Origin: an uncultured Bacillota bacterium
GTDB taxonomy: Bacteria > Bacillota_I > Bacilli_A > RFN20 > CAG-826
Direction of reading: 5' to 3'
DNA: 37,169 nt
Assembly (NCBI GenBank): GCA_937876465.1
Contig: CALEHV010000046.1
Span: forward strand, 1-37,169
Position 1 is the first letter of the stretch, and every line of letters begins with the position of its first letter. Below, piece by piece: positions 1 to 6,886 of the stretch. A program made the translations under genes and the position numbers. Under the pieces are notes generated by a model. That model made no database searches. It worked only from the letters and a program-made list of their open reading frames with translations, and was not told where the DNA came from.

Positions 1-55
1 GAGTAGGAATCTCCCATCTTCAAAACAATTAATTGTTTAAGTGGGAGTAGTTCAA
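1..55 (+). mobile_element. Right end of an IS200/IS605-type (TnpB) element
   Basis: These 55 bases match, without gaps and at about 46 of 55 positions, the segment 33747-33801 read on the minus strand, which follows a decayed tnpB. The segment contains CTCCCA paired with TGGGAG, an internal palindrome AAACAATTAATTGTTT, and ends in TAGTTCAA. In IS605-family elements this end forms the 3' part of the omega (guide) RNA scaffold, with the guide starting just outside, here near position 56. The body of the element, if present, lies left of the window. Assignment rests on the second copy and its linked tnpB remnant. Confidence 0.6.
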
Positions 56-101
56 TTTTGTCTCTAAGTGTTGCACCATAACAGTAAAATCACCATTTAT
101 T

Positions 102-126
102 AAAAAAGGAACCCTAAGGGTTCCTT
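102..126 (-). terminator. rho-independent terminator of rpsD
   Basis: A perfect stem GGAACCC/GGGTTCC with a three-base loop lies 16 bp beyond the rpsD stop. On the minus strand it is followed by a T run (A run 102-107 on the plus strand). Confidence 0.85.
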
Positions 127-141
127 AATTTGTTGCTCAAA

Positions 142-753
142 TTACATTAAACGGTTGTAGTATTCAATGACTTGGGCTTCATCAATGTCGCGTGTTAATT
201 CAGCACGTTCTGGTAAACGAACGAATTCGCCAACCTTCTTGTCTGCATCGACTTTGACATAACCAACGATTGATGGTTTTGACTCAAGTGATTCTTTAAC
301 GACTACGAGATCGTGTCCCTCCTTAAGTGCAATTTTGTCTCCAACTTTGCAGAGGTAGGATGGGATATCGACTTTTGAACCGTTAACTGTGATGTGACCG
401 TGATTAACTAATTGACGGGCAGCTCTACGTGTCTTTGCAAATCCCATACGGAAGACTAAGTTGTCTAAACGGGATTCGAGAATTCTGAAGAATGCAATAC
501 CTGTAACTTCGTCTGAAGCACGAGCAATCTTGAATAAACGACGGAATTGTCTTTCGTTGACTCCGTACATTTGTCTGAGTTTTTGTTTTTCAACTAATTG
601 CTTGCCGTATTCTGATGGTTTTTTCTTACGATCTGGACCGTGTTGTCCTGGACCATAAGTTCTCTTCTTTCCTTTGGAAAATTCTTTTCCAGATTCAAGT
701 AAAGTAATACCTAAACGACGAGCTCTTTTGTTGTTAGAACCAGTGTATCTCAT
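142..753 (-). CDS. rpsD: 30S ribosomal protein S4
   Basis: S4 is a primary 16S rRNA-binding protein of the small subunit and a translational repressor of its own gene in Bacillus. The 203-residue product has the normal length. It starts with the typical MRYTGSNNKRARRLG and has a YGPGQHG-type loop near residue 33 and the S4 RNA-binding domain from about residue 93 (SRLDNLVFRMGFAKTRRAARQLVNHGHI). The N-terminal region has no zinc-binding cysteines, so this is the zinc-independent form. The start is fixed by GGAGAA a few bases upstream. The gene is monocistronic, between a strong terminator and a 155-nt leader. Confidence 0.97.
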   Translation of the reverse strand: MRYTGSNNKRARRLGITLLESGKEFSKGKKRTYGPGQHGPDRKKKPSEYGKQLVEKQKLRQMYGVNERQFRRLFKIARASDEVTGIAFFRILESRLDNLVFRMGFAKTRRAARQLVNHGHITVNGSKVDIPSYLCKVGDKIALKEGHDLVVVKESLESKPSIVGYVKVDADKKVGEFVRLPERAELTRDIDEAQVIEYYNRLM

Positions 754-908
754 GATTAAGTTCTCCTTTCACTTATGGCATTAAGCAAGAGGTATAGATT
801 CCTAACTCCGGATGTGATGGATACGAATTTCACCATTTGAGCAGAGGCTACTCTTCCACGATAGTTCCTACATCAGTCGAGCTAATATCTATATGCTGCA
901 ACAATGCG
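754..908 (-). promoter_or_regulatory. Long rpsD 5' leader, probable S4 autoregulatory RNA
   Basis: The mRNA from the promoter at 915-943 would carry about 155 nt before rpsD. It is far richer in G/C and in pairing potential than the other leaders here, for example GAGTAG-CCT-CTGCTC, and ends with the GGAGAA ribosome binding site. Bacillus rpsD is known to be repressed by S4 binding to a structured leader; equivalence here is inferred from position and length, not from a model match. Confidence 0.5.
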
Positions 909-914
909 AAAACT

Positions 915-943
915 ATATTACATATACTAAGAAATTAAGTCAA
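915..943 (-). promoter_or_regulatory. rpsD promoter
   Basis: TTGACT (938-943) and TAATAT (915-920) are separated by 17 bp on the minus strand, a near-consensus vegetative promoter. Start of transcription is expected near 908. Confidence 0.75.
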
Positions 944-1023
944 GAAATTTTTTAATCTAATATAAATATTAGTTTGTCAAAAATACATTAAAAGCAAAAG
1001 AAATTACCATAATATTTTTTGTT

Positions 1024-1052
1024 TTGTATATAAAACAATAACAATATATGAT
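1024..1052 (+). promoter_or_regulatory. ezrA operon promoter
   Basis: TTGTAT (1024-1029), 17 bp, TATGAT (1047-1052). It predicts a leader of about 27 nt before the ATG at 1086. The gap 944-1023 between the divergent rpsD and ezrA promoters is A/T-rich with no other recognisable element. Confidence 0.6.
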
Positions 1053-1085
1053 ACAATCAATCACGAACATTATAGAGAAATAAGT

Positions 1086-2804
1086 ATGGATGGCACAGGT
1101 ATAGCATTAATTATCATAGGAAGTCTTGCTCTCTTAGCAGGCATTGGTTTCCTTTTATTTAAATTAGTTTTTGAGAAAAATAGATTACGTAGACAAATTA
1201 GAGAATTAGATAGCAGATTCCAATATTTGCACGCTCTTTTAATTGGCCAAGATGCTAATTATTTAAGACGTCTAGAAGTTATTGCTAGAAGTAATCTTTT
1301 GTATGTTGATATCCATACTCGTTATTTAAAAAGATTTAAAGAAGTTAGAGATAAATATGATGCACATACTCAAAGCGTTATTAATAACTTAAAAGATCTT
1401 GCAGATGATAAGAAGTTCAAAATTCTTAAAGAAGCATTAAAAGATGCAAATGATGTTGTCGCAACATATGAATCAGAAGTTAATGGTTTAAATAATTCAC
1501 TTCTTCAAATCGTCAAACCCGAAGAAGATTGTAGACAAGCTGCAATTTCTCTTAGAGAAAAATTACGTTCAATTAAACAAGATTATTATTCAAAACAAGC
1601 TGATTTACAAATCATGGCTCAATCATTTGAAGAGACATTCAATTATATTGATGACCAATTTGCAGAATTTGAATCATTAGTTGAAAGCGCACAATACGAT
1701 GACGCAAAAGATATTCTTCCAAAAATTTCTAATATCTTATTAGAACTCAGCAATTCTATGGGAGAACTTCCAACTCTTTGTGCAACGGTTGTTAACTATA
1801 TTCCAGATAAGATTGCATCATTAGAAAATGCTTATGATGTAATGCAACACGAAAATTATCCATGTCATCATCTTTGCGTAACTTCTTCAATCAACGAAAT
1901 GAAGAATCAAGTTACTCAATTAACTGGCAAAATTAAACAATTCAATATTCGCGGTGTTGAAGAAGAATTAAACAACATTGCTTCCCGTATAGACGATATT
2001 CTTGCTGCTTTTGATGAAGAAAAGAAAGCAAAAGATACTTTTGAAGCTGATAATGAAAATACTTATAAAACAGTTAATACAATTGAGAGAAGATTTATTA
2101 AACTTTGCAATACAATTCCTCAAGTTAGCAAGATTTTCATTATAAATGAAGAACATCAACAAAAGATTAATATTATTCAAAACGATATTAATAAATTAGG
2201 AGCCACAAAACGTACTCTCGACACATTAATTCACAGCTCTACAAAGCAACCATTCAGCGCCCTTGTTAAAAAGATGACTGAACTTTCTGATGCAAGTAAA
2301 GTTGTTATTGAATCAATGGATGAATTCTCAAAATATTTAATCTCATTAAAAGAGGATTCAGAAACTGCACATAAATTGATTTATGAATTGTTCGAAAATG
2401 CAAAGAAAGCAGAATACGATGTTACTAACATGAAAGTAGCTAAGATGAGCGAAAAATATGCTCCTACATTTGATAGATTCTATGAATTGGTAAATCTTTT
2501 AGAAGAAACCCTTCAACATACTCCAATTGATGTAGATAAAGTTAATGAATGCGTTGAAGAACTTAACCAAATTAATAGTGAAGTCCTTGATAAAGGTTCA
2601 ATTTCAGAAGACTACAACATGATGGTCTTAGCAGAAAACGCAATTGTTTATGCAAATAGAGATCGTCATCGTACAAATGATATTGACGCTTTAATAACTC
2701 AAGCTGAATCATTATTCAATAATGGTGAATTCGAGCAAAGTTATATTGCTGCTGGCGAAGTATTAAATAAAATTCATCAAAATAGTGAAAATGAAAAGAG
2801 ATAA
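1086..2804 (+). CDS. ezrA: Septation ring formation regulator EzrA-like protein
   Basis: EzrA is a membrane-anchored spectrin-like protein that binds FtsZ and limits aberrant Z-ring formation. The 572-residue product has one N-terminal membrane helix (about residues 6-27, GIALIIIGSLALLAGIGFLL). It continues as a long, almost entirely helical, charged coiled-coil region, matching EzrA size and architecture. Near the C terminus, LAENAIVYANRDRHRTNDID resembles the conserved EzrA patch rich in N and R. Context supports the call: ezrA next to a NifS-type desulfurase and thiI is the Bacillus order. No strong Shine-Dalgarno is visible before the ATG. The 3' end overlaps iscS by 14 bp. Sequence identity to known EzrA is likely low, so architecture and synteny carry much of the call. 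Confidence 0.82.
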   Translation: MDGTGIALIIIGSLALLAGIGFLLFKLVFEKNRLRRQIRELDSRFQYLHALLIGQDANYLRRLEVIARSNLLYVDIHTRYLKRFKEVRDKYDAHTQSVINNLKDLADDKKFKILKEALKDANDVVATYESEVNGLNNSLLQIVKPEEDCRQAAISLREKLRSIKQDYYSKQADLQIMAQSFEETFNYIDDQFAEFESLVESAQYDDAKDILPKISNILLELSNSMGELPTLCATVVNYIPDKIASLENAYDVMQHENYPCHHLCVTSSINEMKNQVTQLTGKIKQFNIRGVEEELNNIASRIDDILAAFDEEKKAKDTFEADNENTYKTVNTIERRFIKLCNTIPQVSKIFIINEEHQQKINIIQNDINKLGATKRTLDTLIHSSTKQPFSALVKKMTELSDASKVVIESMDEFSKYLISLKEDSETAHKLIYELFENAKKAEYDVTNMKVAKMSEKYAPTFDRFYELVNLLEETLQHTPIDVDKVNECVEELNQINSEVLDKGSISEDYNMMVLAENAIVYANRDRHRTNDIDALITQAESLFNNGEFEQSYIAAGEVLNKIHQNSENEKR

Positions 2805-3930
2805 TTTGATTTATTTAGATAATGCTGCGACTACCCACCCAAGTGATGAGGTAGTCGTTTTGTTCAATAAAATTGAAAATGAAATTTTTGGTAACCCAAA
2901 TAGCATTCATCATGTGGGCATTGAGGCAAATTCCTATTTAAACAAAGCACGTGAATCAATTTTAAAATCATTCAATTGCTCAAATCATCGTGTTGTTTTT
3001 ACCGCTTCATCAACTGAAGCAAACAACCTTGCTATTAAGGGTTATTGCTTAAAATATCAAAATAGAGGCAAACACATTATTACAACAAATGTTGAACACC
3101 CATCTGTTTTAGAATGCTTTTATCAACTAAGAGATAACTTTGGGTTTGATTTAACAATTCTTAACGTAGATAAAAGAGGTTTAATTAGATTAGATGATTT
3201 AAGGTTCGCTATGCGAAATAGCACGATTTTAGTGTCCGTTATGGCGGTTAATAACGAAATTGGTGCAATTAATCCAATTAAAGATATTGCCGCAATTGTA
3301 CACGAATACCCAAAGGCAGTTTTGCATGTTGATACAACACAAGCTATCGGTAAATTAGATCTTCCATATGATCAAATTGATATGTTTGTTGCCTCAGGTC
3401 ACAAACTTCATGGAATTAAAGGATCTGGCTGCCTTGTTGCACGTAAAAACATCTCGTTCTTACCTTTAATTTCTGGTGGTGGACAAGAAGAAGGATTTAG
3501 AAGTGGAACACAAAGTGTTTCTCTTGCTTGTTCTTTAGCAAAAGCCATCTCTTTATCATTAAAAGGAATTCGCGAGAAAAATATTAAAACAAATCAATTG
3601 AATGCTTTATTAAGAAGTGAAGTGTCAAAGAATGGCGGAATTGTTTTGAATTCCAACGAATATTGCACTCCTTATATTTTCAATTTTTCACTTTGTGAAA
3701 AGAAGGCTGCTGTAGTGGTGGAAGCCTTATCTAATAAAGGCATTGCGGTATCAAGTGTTTCTGCATGCCACTCTAAAAGAGAAGCAAGCAGTTATGTTGC
3801 CGCAGCTATAGGAAGAAACGAAAAACTTTCAGCAAACACAATTCGTGTCTCGCTTTCTGAAGATACTACTGAAGAAGAAATCTTAGCATTTTCTTCCGCT
3901 CTTAAAGAAATTTTGGAGAATATTAAATGA
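2791..3930 (+). CDS. iscS: Cysteine desulfurase (NifS/IscS class)
   Basis: This PLP enzyme takes sulfur from cysteine, here probably for ThiI and tRNA 4-thiouridine. The start of the fold is seen in YLDNAATTHPS and in GNPNSIHHVG. The PLP lysine lies in ASGHKLHGIKGSG, and the loop cysteine that carries the persulfide in SACHSKREASSY. Length (379 residues from the ATG) fits the short NifS/NifZ class paired with ThiI in Bacillus. A GTG two codons earlier (2785) is also possible. Both starts lie inside the end of ezrA, and the stop overlaps thiI (ATGA), so translation is probably coupled through the three genes. Confidence 0.93.
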   Translation: MKRDNLIYLDNAATTHPSDEVVVLFNKIENEIFGNPNSIHHVGIEANSYLNKARESILKSFNCSNHRVVFTASSTEANNLAIKGYCLKYQNRGKHIITTNVEHPSVLECFYQLRDNFGFDLTILNVDKRGLIRLDDLRFAMRNSTILVSVMAVNNEIGAINPIKDIAAIVHEYPKAVLHVDTTQAIGKLDLPYDQIDMFVASGHKLHGIKGSGCLVARKNISFLPLISGGGQEEGFRSGTQSVSLACSLAKAISLSLKGIREKNIKTNQLNALLRSEVSKNGGIVLNSNEYCTPYIFNFSLCEKKAAVVVEALSNKGIAVSSVSACHSKREASSYVAAAIGRNEKLSANTIRVSLSEDTTEEEILAFSSALKEILENIK

Positions 3931-5102
3931 AATACGACCATATTATGATTCGCTTTGGTGAATTATTTACCAAAGGTAAAAACAAAAAAGATTTTATAAA
4001 AAAACTTGCTAAGAATATTAGATCTGCACTTAGTGATTTTAAGGATTTAGAACACATTGTTCAGTACGATCATATTTATATAAAATTGAATGATACAGAT
4101 CCTCAAAAAGTCGTTGAAATTTTGCAAGACATTTCAGGTATTTATTCATTGTCTCTTGTTTATAAAACAAGTTGTGATATTGAAATAATTAAAAAAGACT
4201 GTTTAGAAATTGCTAAACAAGAAGAAGGAAAAACGTTTAAAGTTCACACCAAAAGAGCTGATAAATCTTTCCCAATGGTTTCTGATGAAGTAAATAGAGC
4301 AGTTGCGACTGAAATTCTTAAAAATACAAGTTTAACTGTCGATGTACATAATCCAGACATCATGGTTAATGTTGAGATTAGAGAAAAGGCTACATACATA
4401 TTTACTAAATCAATAGAATGCGCAGGAGGCTATCCTTTAGGTGTTGGTGGAAAAGTAATGCATATGTTATCTGGTGGAATTGATTCACCAGTTGCTGCAT
4501 ATCTTCTTATGAAAAGAGGTATCACAATTGAATGCATTCACTTTGCATCTCCTCCATACACAAATATTGGCGTTATTGAGAAACTTAAAGACTTGCTTAA
4601 GAAGTTAAATAAATTTCAAGCAAATATAAGATTAAACATTATTCCATTTACTAAATTGCAAGAAGAAATTTATCGCGTTAGTGATGAAAGTTACGCAATT
4701 ACTTTGATGCGTAGAATGATGTATCGTTTAGCAAGCGGGTTAATGAAAAGAAGACGTTGTTTAGCTATTTCAAGTGGTGAATCTGTAGGACAAGTTGCTT
4801 CGCAAACGCTCGATTCTATCGGAGTAATTAATGAAGTTACTAATGTTCCTGTTATTCGTCCATTAGCTACTGTTGATAAGGCAGATATTATTAAACTTTC
4901 ACGCAAAATTGATACATACGAAATATCGATTCGTCCATATGAAGATTGCTGTACAATTTTTGCACCAAAAAATCCAAAAACTAAACCGAGTTTAGAAAAA
5001 TGTGAATATTTCGAAACATTATTTGACTATGAATCGCTGGTTAAAGAAGCTTTAGATAATGTTGAAGTAATTTATGTTAGCAAAGACGAAGATATATTTT
5101 AA
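3927..5102 (+). CDS. thiI: tRNA uracil 4-sulfurtransferase ThiI
   Basis: ThiI adenylates U8 of tRNA and transfers sulfur to form 4-thiouridine; it can also serve thiamine thiazole synthesis. The 391-residue product has an N-terminal ferredoxin-like and THUMP region (about 1-165). A PP-loop ATPase domain follows with HMLSGGIDSPVAAYL near residue 180 and SSGESVGQVASQTL near residue 290. The conserved cysteine region is YEDCCTIFAP. The C-terminal rhodanese domain of the E. coli enzyme is absent, as usual in firmicutes, so sulfur must come directly from the adjacent desulfurase. The ATG overlaps the iscS stop by four bases. No clear terminator follows. Confidence 0.95.
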   Translation: MKYDHIMIRFGELFTKGKNKKDFIKKLAKNIRSALSDFKDLEHIVQYDHIYIKLNDTDPQKVVEILQDISGIYSLSLVYKTSCDIEIIKKDCLEIAKQEEGKTFKVHTKRADKSFPMVSDEVNRAVATEILKNTSLTVDVHNPDIMVNVEIREKATYIFTKSIECAGGYPLGVGGKVMHMLSGGIDSPVAAYLLMKRGITIECIHFASPPYTNIGVIEKLKDLLKKLNKFQANIRLNIIPFTKLQEEIYRVSDESYAITLMRRMMYRLASGLMKRRRCLAISSGESVGQVASQTLDSIGVINEVTNVPVIRPLATVDKADIIKLSRKIDTYEISIRPYEDCCTIFAPKNPKTKPSLEKCEYFETLFDYESLVKEALDNVEVIYVSKDEDIF

Positions 5103-5107
5103 TTTTT

Positions 5108-5136
5108 TTGACAAAAAATAATTAATATAGTAAATT
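5108..5136 (+). promoter_or_regulatory. Promoter of the first surface-protein gene
   Basis: A consensus TTGACA (5108-5113) is 17 bp from TAAATT (5131-5136, 4 of 6). Transcription would start about 5 nt before the ATG at 5148, and no Shine-Dalgarno is present. Confidence 0.5.
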
Positions 5137-5147
5137 ATTTAAAAATT

Positions 5148-6743
5148 ATGAAAAGTCGTAAAGTAACTCTTTTATTTAGTGTATTGGCATTAGCAGTTGC
5201 TGGTGTCGGTTTTACAGCTGCAGCTATTGCTACTAAAAACGCATTGCCTGCAAACGCTCAAAAATATTCATTTAATAATGCTTATGTTAAAGGAAGTTTT
5301 GATAATTGGACAGAACAAAAGCAAATGTCAAAAATGAATAGTAACGAATGGGAACTTTATTGGTATGTTACTTCTCAATCAACTAATTTTGAATTTAAGT
5401 TTATTTTTGATAGTACATGGGCAGGTGGCGATAAAACATTCACAAAAACAGATACTGGATTAGCTTATGTTTGGAATGAAGGCGGAAATTTAAAAATTCA
5501 ATGCGGCACAACTGTAGGTAAAAGAATGGAATTAAGATTCCATGTTTATAAAGAATATAGTGGTGATACGCAAGTTGAAGTTTTTCAAAAAGATGCATAC
5601 ACAGTAACTTTTGATTCTGATGGAGGTTCTGCCGTTTCTTCAAAAGAAGTCGGAACCGGAACATCTATTGCAGAGCCAACAGCTCCTACTAAATCTGGTT
5701 ATATTTTTACTGGATGGTATGATGGCTCTACGAAAGTGACTTTTCCATATACAGTTAATGCAAATAAAACATTAAAAGCTCATTGGGCTGTGCCAACAGT
5801 TACTATCGGATCGACAGTTACAGCACAAACAATGTCTTATGATTCTGATAACAATCAATTTTATATTCATCCAGTTGCATTAGCACACGGTGATGCTGTT
5901 TCCTTTCAACTCGATGGTGCAGACTTGCCTTATCAAGATGGAAGTGCAACAAACTTAGTCAATCATAAAGTAGTTGTTGATATTGCTGATGGTGGAGTTT
6001 ACCTCAAAAATGAAAGTGGAACTTGGAAAGCATATGTTCCAGGATATTCAGACAGACAATTTGTAATTAACGACATTCATTATGCAACTCAAACTAAGAG
6101 TGATGTTAACCCATACGAATATGTGTTGTATGGTGTAGAACTTAATGCAGGTGATACTGTCAAGGCAGCATACCAAGGTGGAGATGCATATTCCTTAGGT
6201 ATTCAAAACGAAGGACGTTCTGTTGATTTTGATAAAGATGCAGGCGATAAAGTAACTTCGGTTAATACACACGGTGTGTATGATCTGTATCTTAAATCAA
6301 ACGATACAGTTAATTACGATTATTTCTATGCCGCATATTCAACCAACTTTAATAATGCATTCAATTACGTAAATCAATTTGTTGATGGGTTCAAAGCAAT
6401 TTGTAAAGAATCTGAACAAACATCAGAATATGTAGAAACTCTTAGAACAAAATGGAATGAAATGAATACTACATATACTTCATTGGATCAAGCCGCAAAG
6501 GATTACATTCTTGATGAAGATGATAACTTCAAATTTGTAGAATTCTATGAGGATTATGATTATATTTGTGGTAAATACAATTTTACAAACTTCCTCGGAA
6601 GGACATTACCACAATCATTAAGCAAAGGTATCTTATTAGGAAATAACGAATCTACATCAGTTGGAGCTATTGTGATTACATCATTAGCAACAATTACTGC
6701 TGGATTAGGGTTTGCCTATTATAAAAAACGTAAATCAAATTAA
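5148..6743 (+). CDS. Membrane-anchored surface protein with a carbohydrate-binding-like module and an InlB B-repeat
   Basis: No enzyme domain is recognised in this 531-residue exported protein. Residues 1-37 form a signal peptide with probable cleavage after ANA. Residues about 43-145 (AYVKGSFDNWTEQKQMSK onward) resemble beta-sandwich starch/glycan-binding modules. Residues about 150-213 are a clear InlB B-repeat (Listeria-Bacteroides repeat: YTVTFDSDGGS ... GYIFTGWYDG ... LKAHW). A less defined beta-rich region follows, then a helical segment (about 400-480). The C terminus has a membrane helix (SVGAIVITSLATITAGLGFAYY) and a positive KKRK tail. No LPXTG motif precedes the helix, so it is probably simply membrane-anchored. 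The neighbour at 6887 is a longer paralogue. Binding specificity is unknown. Confidence 0.8.
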   Translation: MKSRKVTLLFSVLALAVAGVGFTAAAIATKNALPANAQKYSFNNAYVKGSFDNWTEQKQMSKMNSNEWELYWYVTSQSTNFEFKFIFDSTWAGGDKTFTKTDTGLAYVWNEGGNLKIQCGTTVGKRMELRFHVYKEYSGDTQVEVFQKDAYTVTFDSDGGSAVSSKEVGTGTSIAEPTAPTKSGYIFTGWYDGSTKVTFPYTVNANKTLKAHWAVPTVTIGSTVTAQTMSYDSDNNQFYIHPVALAHGDAVSFQLDGADLPYQDGSATNLVNHKVVVDIADGGVYLKNESGTWKAYVPGYSDRQFVINDIHYATQTKSDVNPYEYVLYGVELNAGDTVKAAYQGGDAYSLGIQNEGRSVDFDKDAGDKVTSVNTHGVYDLYLKSNDTVNYDYFYAAYSTNFNNAFNYVNQFVDGFKAICKESEQTSEYVETLRTKWNEMNTTYTSLDQAAKDYILDEDDNFKFVEFYEDYDYICGKYNFTNFLGRTLPQSLSKGILLGNNESTSVGAIVITSLATITAGLGFAYYKKRKSN

Positions 6744-6754
6744 TTGAACAAATT

Positions 6755-6778
6755 AGGTTAGCGCATGCTAGCCTTTTT
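6755..6778 (+). terminator. rho-independent terminator after the first surface-protein gene
   Basis: Stem AGGTTAGC / GCTAGCCT (with one G-T pair) and loop GCAT, followed by TTTTTG. Confidence 0.8.
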
Positions 6779-6809
6779 GTTTTCTAAACAAACATAATTA
6801 AATAAAACT

Positions 6810-6837
6810 TTGATTATTTATTCTTTAATATTATTAT
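6810..6837 (+). promoter_or_regulatory. Probable promoter of the second surface-protein gene
   Basis: TTGATT (6810-6815), 16 bp, TATTAT (6832-6837). The region is very A/T-rich, so the assignment is tentative. It would leave a leader of about 43 nt containing a perfect GGAGG (6877-6881). Confidence 0.4.
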
Positions 6838-6886
6838 TAAATTAATAAGCATATACTCGTATGAGATGTGCACCTTGGAGGATATT

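Noticed and set aside
461..658. Open frame antisense to rpsD, and many similar antisense frames over dnaE, polA, glgB, glgP and thrS
   Set aside because: They lie opposite strong conserved genes, lack ribosome sites or promoters and have no recognisable protein features.
880..900. TATCTATATGCT shared by the rpsD leader and the decayed right end near 33827
   Set aside because: Only a 12-base match in A/T-rich DNA without flanking similarity; the two regions do not align further.
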